Shown here piece after piece: positions 1-5,469 of a stretch of 6,819 nucleotides of DNA. Both the position numbers and the translations under genes were made by a program. Under the pieces are notes generated by a model that was given only the letters and a program-made list of their open reading frames with translations, ran no database searches and was not told the origin of the DNA. How positions within the stretch are numbered: position 1 is the stretch's first letter; every line of letters begins with the position of its first letter. Source of the stretch: Aminicenans sp964648465 (GTDB taxonomy: Bacteria; Acidobacteriota; Aminicenantia; Aminicenantales; Aminicenantaceae); NCBI GenBank assembly GCA_964648465.1, contig CAZYMU010000062.1:1-6819 (forward strand). Direction: 5' to 3'.

Positions 1-139
1 GATCGACTCAGAAAGGCTAAATCTTTTAATGTCGCTTCCTCCATCCCCTCAAATTAATCTGCTTTGTCTTGTATAGATTGATATCTATATGTTAGCTAAA
101 TATGAGCCCTTTACTATTGATAGGTTCTGATCTAGGGTA
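1..139. other. Gene-free left edge, no assignable function
   Basis: This stretch is AT-rich and has no supportable coding frame: all three plus frames close within about 80 nt. A minus-strand frame beginning with an ATG complement at 42-44 runs off the left edge after 14 codons and cannot be judged. A small AT-rich inverted repeat, TATAGAT (72-78) against ATCTATA (83-89) with a 4-nt loop, is present, but such repeats are common in AT-rich DNA. I see no promoter or terminator here that I would defend. Confidence 0.4.
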
Positions 140-225
140 GGCTGGGTTGGGATGTCGCCGCCCGGAGCGTAAGGGGTCCCACGGGGGGATGGGTGGAGTG
201 AGGACGGGGATATACCAACCCAGCC
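140..225. repeat. GC-rich palindromic element (REP/MITE-like)
   Basis: The 86-nt island is about 69% GC inside AT-rich surroundings. It is closed by a perfect 11-bp inverted repeat, GGCTGGGTTGG (140-150) and CCAACCCAGCC (215-225). The stem may extend by GTA/TAC (137-139 with 227-229) around a bulged A at 226. The 64-nt interior contains G-runs and a smaller candidate hairpin, CCCA (178-181) with TGGG (190-193). There is no clear target-site duplication and no convincing protein frame. The composition break plus terminal inverted repeat is typical of repetitive extragenic palindromes or tiny non-autonomous elements. A structured RNA is the alternative. Only one copy lies in this window. Confidence 0.55.
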
Positions 226-248
226 ATACAGTGAGAATGAAACTAATC

Positions 249-416
249 GGCATTCTTTATGAATAGCCCAGGAAACATGGGTTATTCACGAGTTAATCTT
301 GCTGCAGATGCAAAGCACAGCGCATGAAGTTGTGGTCCTTCACCACGAATGGGCTGTAACGAAGCAGATGCAGTAAGATCGGCTCGCCCAAAGGGTAAAA
401 ATTGCTGATAATAGAT
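249..416 (+). ncRNA. Structured RNA candidate, direct-repeat copy 1
   Basis: This 168-nt segment is about 90% identical to 6597-6765. The predicted fold, in plus-strand RNA, runs as follows. Hairpin A is GAATAGCCC (261-269) with GGGTTATTC (279-287). A closing helix pairs GAGTT (290-294) with GGCTC (381-385). Inside it, a long arm pairs ATCTTGCTGCA (296-306) with TGCAGTAAGAT (369-379), followed by a symmetric GA/GA internal loop (307-308, 367-368), TGC/GCA, then CAGCGCAT (318-325) with ATGGGCTG (349-356, one G-G mismatch), and a cap GTGGT-CCTTC-ACCAC (332-346). A final small hairpin is CCC-AAA-GGG (387-395). Differences from copy 2 mostly preserve pairing. It lies upstream of and in the same orientation as the permease, so it could be part of that leader or an independent RNA. 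The family is not proven; a HEARO/omega-RNA relative is one hypothesis. Confidence 0.65.
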
Positions 417-518
417 TTAAATTATATTATCGGTATGATATAGGATAACATAGTTATGAAGGTTTCATGGAGAACGATAAAAACTATTTGGTATTATATA
501 ATTCTATCAGCAGTTTTT
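397..518. repeat. Inverted repeat joining copy 1 tail to permease leader
   Basis: The A5-TTGCTGATA tail of repeat copy 1 (397-410) is complementary to TATCAGCAGTTTTT (505-518). That gives 13 of 14 Watson-Crick pairs, with the remaining pair (402/513) a U-G in plus-strand RNA. The arms are separated by 94 nt. They could form a long-range helix in the permease leader RNA, or be terminal inverted repeats of a short insertion between copy 1 and the truncated third copy. The interior is AT-rich. No function is claimed. Confidence 0.4.
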
Positions 519-542
519 ATGAATAATCCAGGAAAAATTTAA
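456..542 (+). CDS. Possible 28-aa leader peptide or small membrane protein
   Basis: A short open frame starts at an ATG preceded by AGGA (442-445, 10-nt spacing). It encodes 28 residues: a basic start (MKVSWRTIK) followed by a hydrophobic run (TIWYYIILSAVFM) and the tail NNPGKI. Its TAA (540-542) ends 4 nt before the permease ATG, a spacing that would permit translational coupling. The last seven codons lie over the truncated copy of the structured repeat, so part of the frame may be fortuitous. A TATGAT hexamer (434-439) could be a -10 element, but no matching -35 is seen. No homologue is recognised. A chance ORF is a real possibility at this length. Confidence 0.25.
   Translation: MKVSWRTIKTIWYYIILSAVFMNNPGKI
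516..533 (+). repeat. Truncated third copy of structured-repeat 5' end
   Basis: The 18-nt sequence TTTATGAATAATCCAGGA matches the 5' portion of both full repeats (16 of 18 in copy 1 at 256-273, 17 of 18 in copy 2 at 6604-6621). Similarity stops after AGGA, so the rest of the element is missing. The orientation is the same as both full copies. Its AGGA (530-533) is the only Shine-Dalgarno-like sequence before the permease ATG, though the 13-nt spacing is long. It is either an insertion remnant or a shared target/attachment sequence. Confidence 0.6.
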
Positions 543-546
543 TTAA

Positions 547-1956
547 ATGAGTGAACTTACATCTAACGGGAAGCCTCATATAAGCCTGATCCGCCAACTC
601 GGATTATTCGACTCTACCATGGTTATGGTAGGAATAGTGATCGGTTCAGGCATCTTCCTAACCACAGGGATCATGGCAAAAAACATCCCTTCAGGAGGGC
701 TTATCCTTTTAGCCTGGACTGTAGGCGGACTTCTTACTCTGGCAGGAGCTCTTACTTATGCAGAGTTGGGTGCTGCTATGCCCGAGGCTGGAGGCCAGTA
801 TGTCTATCTAAGAGAAGCTTACGGTCCAATGGCCGGCTTTCTCTTTGGCTGGATATCTTTTCTCGTTTATATGACAGGAGGCATTGCCGGACTGGCTCTT
901 GCTTTTGCAGAATATTTTGGCTATTTTTTTCCATCTTTATCAAACAACAAAATCATTTTTTCCTCAGTCATTAATTTATTTAACCAGCCTATCACCTATT
1001 CCCTATCAGCAGGACAACTAGTAGGCGTAGTGGTTATCATTTTTTTATCAATTTTTAATTACATTGGTGTTGGTTTCGGAAAGATCATTCAAAACCTTTT
1101 CACATTATTAAAAATTGGAACAATAGTTGCAATCATTGTCCTTGGATTTTCAATAGGGAAAGGAACAGCTGTCAATTTATCTCTTAATCCAACAGGAATG
1201 GGTTTCGGCCAACTTATAGTAGGGTTTGGCATAGCTCTTGTTGCCGTCTCATGGGCTTTTGACGGCTGGAATAATGTCAATTTCGTTGCAGGTGAGATTA
1301 AAAACGCAAAAAGAAATCTCCCTCTTGCACTGATACTAGGAACATTAGGAATAACTGCCCTTTATATCCTTACAAATTACATTTATCTCTATGCTCTTCC
1401 AATAAATGATATGATTGGAGTAGTTAGGATTGCTGAAAAAGCAACGTCATATCTTTTTGGTGCATCTACAGGAGCAATTATATCTGCAGCTGTTATTATT
1501 TCTACATTTGGCGCTTTAAATGGTTCAATATTAACAGGCCCCCGTATTTACTATGCCATGGCTAAAGACAACCTCTTTTTTCACAGAGTTTCCAGGGTCA
1601 ATCCCCGTTTCCGCACCCCAGGGTTTGCAATTCTCATACAGGCTATCTGGGCCGGAATTCTTACATTGGTAGGCACTTTTGAACAGATCTTTACATTCGC
1701 AATGTTTGTTTCCATAATTTTCTGGATTGCTGCATCAACTTCTGTCTTCACACTGAGAAAAAAATATCCAAACCTTCCAAGGCCTTATAAGACATGGGGA
1801 TATCCTGTAATTCCAATTGTTTTTATTGCTGCTTCTAGCGGAATTCTTCTTAATACATTAATCGAAAAGCCGGTGGAATCTTTAGCTGGTTTGGGGTTTA
1901 CAGCCATTGGCATCCCTGTCTATTTTTATTGGAAAAGCAAAAAAAGACGAATTTAA
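547..1956 (+). CDS. APC-family amino acid permease
   Basis: This 469-residue inner-membrane transporter belongs to the amino acid-polyamine-organocation superfamily and looks most like SteT/LAT-type members. The first membrane segment (about 21-43) carries the substrate-site break GSGIF (33-37). Further hydrophobic segments follow at about 50-73, 95-120, 155-178, 185-205, 222-238, 258-283, 305-330, 358-378, 380-402, 418-438 and 445-462, consistent with 12 helices. The APC signature FDGWNNVNFVAGE (238-250) follows segment 6, and RPYKTWGYPVIP (412-423) is the usual late loop. Residues 76-86 (AAMPEAGGQYV) match the conserved loop after helix 2. The start is the first in-frame ATG and precedes helix 1 by 20 residues, as usual. 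Its close downstream partner is a threonine/serine dehydratase, which suggests a hydroxy amino acid substrate. Specificity and uniport versus exchange mechanism cannot be read from sequence. Confidence 0.93.
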   Translation: MSELTSNGKPHISLIRQLGLFDSTMVMVGIVIGSGIFLTTGIMAKNIPSGGLILLAWTVGGLLTLAGALTYAELGAAMPEAGGQYVYLREAYGPMAGFLFGWISFLVYMTGGIAGLALAFAEYFGYFFPSLSNNKIIFSSVINLFNQPITYSLSAGQLVGVVVIIFLSIFNYIGVGFGKIIQNLFTLLKIGTIVAIIVLGFSIGKGTAVNLSLNPTGMGFGQLIVGFGIALVAVSWAFDGWNNVNFVAGEIKNAKRNLPLALILGTLGITALYILTNYIYLYALPINDMIGVVRIAEKATSYLFGASTGAIISAAVIISTFGALNGSILTGPRIYYAMAKDNLFFHRVSRVNPRFRTPGFAILIQAIWAGILTLVGTFEQIFTFAMFVSIIFWIAASTSVFTLRKKYPNLPRPYKTWGYPVIPIVFIAASSGILLNTLIEKPVESLAGLGFTAIGIPVYFYWKSKKRRI

Positions 1957-1988
1957 ATTCTTGCCGTTGAGTAAAATGGAGCAATTAG

Positions 1989-2984
1989 ATGAACAAAAAA
2001 CAAATATGGAACTCAGCTAAAATAAAAAGAGAAGTCATAGAGGCAGAAAAAAGAATACGGCCTTATATCCGGGAAACTCCTCTCGAATATTCACCTTATC
2101 TCAGCCGCCTTGGAAATTGTGATGTCTTTCTCAAGCTTGAAAATATCCAAATAACAGGTTCTTTCAAGCTCCGAGGTGCTATGAATAAACTTCTTTCCTT
2201 AAGCAGAGAAGAGAAAGAAAGAGGAGTAGTAACAGCATCATCTGGAAATCACGGCACAGCATTTTCTTATCTTCTCAAGGAATTCAGCATTAAAGGAAAA
2301 ATTTATCTTCCTGAATATGCATCTAAAGCTAAGGTTGAAGCAATTCGTTTGTATGGTCCTGATTTAGAATTTTATGGATCGGACTGTGTCGAAACAGAAG
2401 TTTTTGCCAGGCAGACAGCAGAAAAAAATGGAAAAACTTACATATCTGCTTACAATGACCCTAAAATAATCGGCGGGCAGGGAACTATCGGGATCGAACT
2501 GATAAAACAGCTTAAAAAAATTGATACAGTTATAGTTCCGGTCGGTGGAGGAGGACTAATAGCCGGAATCGCAGGTTACTTAAAAGCAGAGGACAAAAAT
2601 ATAGAAATCATAGGGTGCCAGCCTGAAAATTCAGCAGTGATGTATGAATCCATAAAAGCAGGAAAAATAATTGAAAAGAAACTAATACCAACAATATCAG
2701 ATGGAAGTGCCGGTGGGATTGAGAAAGGAGCTATAACTTTTGATATCTGTAAAAATTTAGTAGATGATTTTATAATTCTTTCAGAAGAAGAAATCAAGGA
2801 TGCAATAATACTCATTTTAGAGAGGCACTATATGCTAACTGAGGGAGCAGGTGCTCTTTCAATCGCTTCCTTTATCAAAACAATCGAGAGATTTAGAAAT
2901 AAAAATGTTGTATTAATTATAAGCGGTGCAAAAATCAGTTTGGATAAGTTAAAACAAGTTCTTAAATTGAATAAAATTCCTTGA
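1989..2984 (+). CDS. PLP-dependent threonine/serine dehydratase, catabolic type
   Basis: The 331-residue protein belongs to the tryptophan-synthase-beta (fold type II) PLP family. It should deaminate L-threonine or L-serine to 2-oxobutyrate or pyruvate plus ammonia. The PLP lysine is K60 in GSFKLRGA. SGNHG (85-89) forms the substrate/cofactor loop and GGGGL (186-190) binds PLP phosphate. The length and lack of a C-terminal ACT-type regulatory domain match catabolic TdcB-like enzymes or serine racemases, not feedback-regulated IlvA. Near the C-terminus the usual SGGN motif reads SGAK (312-315): the PLP-contacting Ser is kept but Gly-Asn is replaced, so a racemase or altered substrate range is possible. 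GGAG (1978-1981) lies 7 nt before the ATG, and the gene starts 32 nt after the permease stop, consistent with co-transcription. Its final 23 nt overlap the convergent aminotransferase gene. Confidence 0.92.
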   Translation: MNKKQIWNSAKIKREVIEAEKRIRPYIRETPLEYSPYLSRLGNCDVFLKLENIQITGSFKLRGAMNKLLSLSREEKERGVVTASSGNHGTAFSYLLKEFSIKGKIYLPEYASKAKVEAIRLYGPDLEFYGSDCVETEVFARQTAEKNGKTYISAYNDPKIIGGQGTIGIELIKQLKKIDTVIVPVGGGGLIAGIAGYLKAEDKNIEIIGCQPENSAVMYESIKAGKIIEKKLIPTISDGSAGGIEKGAITFDICKNLVDDFIILSEEEIKDAIILILERHYMLTEGAGALSIASFIKTIERFRNKNVVLIISGAKISLDKLKQVLKLNKIP

Positions 2985-4134
2985 TAGAATTGACAATGTA
3001 TTCCTGTTTTTCTGGAGAAATCTCAGCATATATAGGCAAAGCCAGAACCTCAGAAGATGCCTTTTCAGACTCAGGAAAATCTCCTTTTCTATAACCAAGA
3101 TAAGTAAAACATTTCTGGAGATGTAGAGATAAGGGATAATATACAGCGGTAGGAATACCTCTTTCTCTCAGATATTTTTGCAGATCATCTCTTTTTTTGA
3201 CCCTTATAACATATTGATGATAGATATGATAATTCTTGACACCAATTTTCTTATTAACAAGCTCAGGAATTTGCACTAAGCCGTTTTCCACAAGTCCAGT
3301 GCTCTCAAATAATTTATCATAATAATAAGCTCTATCTCTTTTACCTTTATGCCAGTTATCCAAATATTTCAGCTTGATCCTTAGGATAGCTGCCTGGAGT
3401 TCATCAAGACGGAAATTACCGCCAAGGACATCATAAAAATACTTATTACTTGAACCGTGTTTCCTAAAGAGTTTTAACTTGCTTGCTAGATTTTTTTTAT
3501 CTGTAAGGACCATTCCACCATCGCCGAAACCGCCCAAATTTTTTGATGGAAAAAAGGATAACGTTCCCATATCTCCAAATGTACCTGCTTTCTTAACTCC
3601 ATCAGAAGCAGGATATTCAGCACCAATGGCCTGGGCAGCATCTTCCACAACAAACAAACCATATTTTCTAGCCAGGGCCATAATTGGATTCATGTCCGCA
3701 CATTGGCCGTAAAGATGGACAGGAATAATTGCTTTTATTTTTGATTTTGCTTTATTGTCTATCTCATTAACAAGCAGTTCGTCCAATCTATCAGGACAAA
3801 TGTTATAGCTTGCCTTATCTATATCACAGAAAACAGGCCTTGATCCAAGCCTAGCAATTGCGCCTGCAGTGGCAAAAAAAGTAAACGGAGTTGTCACTAC
3901 AGCATCTCCATCCCTTATGTTAAGTACCATCAAAGAAATGATCAATGCATCAGACCCTGAAGATACACCTACAGCAAAATCTGTCCCACAGTAAGTTGAG
4001 ACTTCTCTCTCTAGTCCTTCGACTTCAGGCCCTAAAATAAACCTTTGAGATGAAATAACTTCCAAGACTTTCTTATCAATTTCTTCCTTAATACTTTTGT
4101 ATTGAGCTTTTAAATCTAAAAAAGGAATGTCCAT
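2962..4134 (-). CDS. DegT/DnrJ/EryC1-family PLP sugar aminotransferase
   Basis: The 390-residue protein is full length for the DegT/DnrJ/EryC1/StrS family of fold-type-I aminotransferases. These transfer an amino group, usually from glutamate or glutamine, to keto groups of nucleotide sugars or cyclitols. It opens with IPFLDLKAQY (3-12), as in WbpE/WecE-like enzymes. Visible motifs are GSDAL (60-64, phosphate contact), VEDAAQAIGA (163-172, Asp165 to the pyridine nitrogen), SFFPSKNLGG (193-202, Schiff-base Lys198) and GGNFRLDELQAAIL (238-251). It is the last gene of the minus operon, 21 nt after the NusG-like gene, with only a weak AGAGTAAG ribosome site. The operon contains no nucleotidyltransferase or glycosyltransferase, so the acceptor (nucleotide sugar, cyclitol or aldol product) is open. 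No terminator follows, because its stop lies inside the dehydratase gene. Confidence 0.94.
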   Translation of the reverse strand: MDIPFLDLKAQYKSIKEEIDKKVLEVISSQRFILGPEVEGLEREVSTYCGTDFAVGVSSGSDALIISLMVLNIRDGDAVVTTPFTFFATAGAIARLGSRPVFCDIDKASYNICPDRLDELLVNEIDNKAKSKIKAIIPVHLYGQCADMNPIMALARKYGLFVVEDAAQAIGAEYPASDGVKKAGTFGDMGTLSFFPSKNLGGFGDGGMVLTDKKNLASKLKLFRKHGSSNKYFYDVLGGNFRLDELQAAILRIKLKYLDNWHKGKRDRAYYYDKLFESTGLVENGLVQIPELVNKKIGVKNYHIYHQYVIRVKKRDDLQKYLRERGIPTAVYYPLSLHLQKCFTYLGYRKGDFPESEKASSEVLALPIYAEISPEKQEYIVNSIKEFYSI

Positions 4135-4155
4135 TTTCTTACTCTTTCATTAATA

Positions 4156-4635
4156 TTATAAAACTTTCTTCAATTTTTTCTTTTCAATAATCAACTGCCC
4201 ATGATATGAAACACAATCTAGCAGTATAACAACTCGGTCCTTTTCCGTAAGCTGTCTTTCGAATACTCCTCTAAATCCTTTCCAAGGTCCTGTCATTACT
4301 TCGATTTCGTCCCCCAGATCAGGCTCTTCTCCGTATTTGTTAAGTTCGATCAAACCATTAACCTCTCTAGCTTTGATCTGTTGGATTATGCTTTCCGGAA
4401 TAGAAATAGGCCATTCACTGTTTCCAACCAACTTTTTCACTCCCCTTGTATATTTCACAAGTTGATACTGAGCAGGGTAATCAAACCAAACAAACTCATA
4501 GCCAGAAAAAAATGGTTTTATAATATTTTCATCATTGTATTTGGGGTTATAGATTTTTATTCCCCCTGCAATGAATAATTTCTCCACTTGGAACTCTTTT
4601 TTTGGCTTTGTATTAATAACAAACCAGTTTTTCAT
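4156..4635 (-). CDS. NusG/RfaH-like transcription elongation factor paralogue
   Basis: The 159-residue protein has the two-domain NusG layout. The N-terminal NGN domain runs from about 1 to 92, opening with NWFVINTKPKKE (3-14) and containing the RfaH-like stretch TRGVKKLVG (63-71). A linker follows, then a C-terminal KOW domain at about 106-157, with GDEIEVMTGPWKGFRG (108-123). NGN domains bind the RNA polymerase clamp helices. RfaH, UpxY and LoaP-type paralogues reduce pausing or termination in particular long operons, often for polysaccharides or secondary metabolites. It lacks the extra insertions of housekeeping NusG and is short, so a specialised paralogue is likely. It sits third in the operon, 47 nt after the aldolase gene and 21 nt before the aminotransferase gene, whereas such factors are often first. 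The ribosome site before the ATG is poor. No RfaH ops element was recognised. Confidence 0.9.
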   Translation of the reverse strand: MKNWFVINTKPKKEFQVEKLFIAGGIKIYNPKYNDENIIKPFFSGYEFVWFDYPAQYQLVKYTRGVKKLVGNSEWPISIPESIIQQIKAREVNGLIELNKYGEEPDLGDEIEVMTGPWKGFRGVFERQLTEKDRVVILLDCVSYHGQLIIEKKKLKKVL

Positions 4636-4682
4636 TTTATTTCTATATTGTATTACGTTTTCCCGGCAAAATCATACAACTC

Positions 4683-5468
4683 CTATTTACTTCTGTTAAA
4701 CACACCAAGAGCTTCTTCTGGAGAAGCTTTCTTGTGAACAACAGCCCTTACCGCCTTTATCATGGCTATTGGATGAGGAGACTGCCATATATTTCGTCCC
4801 ATATCGACTCCAACAGCACCCTTTTTAACAGCATCATAAGCTAATTTAAAAGCATCCAGCTCAGTCTCTAATTTTGGCCCCCCAGCAACAACAAGTGGGA
4901 TAGGGCAGCTTTCCACGACCTTTTCAAATCCATCACAGTAATAAGTCTTCACAAAACTTGCTCCCAACTCTGCAGCAATACGGCAGGAAAGGGATAAAAA
5001 ACGGGCATCTCTCTTGCCAAGCTCTTTTCCTACCGCTGTAACAGCTAGAACCGGCATACCATATTCATTTGCTTCATTAACAAGATTAGCCAGATTCATC
5101 AAAGTCTGATGTTCATATTCTGCTCCAACAAAAATCGAAAGAGCCACCGCTGCAGCATTCAAGCGAAGTGCCTCTTTCATGGATGTTGTTATTCCTTCCA
5201 TAGACAAGTCTTTGCCAATAATACTGCTTCCCCCAGAAACCCTGAGGACAACTGGCACAGAACATTCCGGATCTACAGAACTCCTCAAGATTCCCCTGGT
5301 CAACATTAATGCATCTGCAAAAGGCAGAAGAGGTTCTATAGTCTTGCGGGCATTTTCCAATTTCGAAATTGGCCCAAGAAAATAGCCGTGGTCAACTGCA
5401 AGCATAACAGTACGGCCGGTTTCAAGCTTGATTATTTTAGCTAAACGGTTTCTTCTTCCCCAGTCCAT
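4683..5468 (-). CDS. LsrF-like class I aldolase/thiolase (DhnA/FbaB family)
   Basis: The 261-residue TIM-barrel protein resembles E. coli LsrF, which acts on phospho-AI-2-derived 3-hydroxy-5-phosphonooxypentane-2,4-dione. The opening MDWGRRNRL and LAVDHGYF (23-30), TRGILRS (57-63), GAEYEHQ (115-121) and GVDMGRNIWQSPHP (220-233) are close to LsrF. The likely Schiff-base lysine is K174 in VKTYY. Phosphate-binding elements are AGGPK (195-199) and GR (224-225). The start at 5468 is chosen because GGAGGAA lies just upstream (5479-5473), the alignment to LsrF begins at DWG, and the upstream gene's TAA (5470-5472) is 1 nt away. An in-frame ATG at 5516 would add 16 unrelated residues read inside the dehydrogenase gene. 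No other lsr genes are present, so AI-2 processing is unlikely to be its role. Related DhnA-type enzymes make fructose-1,6-bisphosphate or shikimate-like precursors. Confidence 0.9.
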   Translation of the reverse strand: MDWGRRNRLAKIIKLETGRTVMLAVDHGYFLGPISKLENARKTIEPLLPFADALMLTRGILRSSVDPECSVPVVLRVSGGSSIIGKDLSMEGITTSMKEALRLNAAAVALSIFVGAEYEHQTLMNLANLVNEANEYGMPVLAVTAVGKELGKRDARFLSLSCRIAAELGASFVKTYYCDGFEKVVESCPIPLVVAGGPKLETELDAFKLAYDAVKKGAVGVDMGRNIWQSPHPIAMIKAVRAVVHKKASPEEALGVFNRSK

Positions 5469-5469
5469 T

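Noticed and set aside
1..44. Minus-strand partial ORF beginning at 44 and leaving the left edge
   Set aside because: Only 14 codons are visible, the ribosome-site-like GAGGGG abuts the ATG with no spacing, and no family is recognisable.
1..50. Weak likeness between 17-42 and 6791-6817 (CTAA-AT-TTTTA then TTCCTCC)
   Set aside because: Needs gaps and several mismatches in low-complexity sequence; not enough to call a second flanking repeat.
140..240. Long open minus-strand frame through the GC-rich island
   Set aside because: It has no start codon before an upstream stop, and its proline/glycine/serine-rich translation is the kind produced by GC-rich palindromes.
495..502. TATAAT at 497-502 as the permease -10 box
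   Set aside because: No -35 at suitable spacing, and the surrounding sequence is so AT-rich that a chance match is expected.
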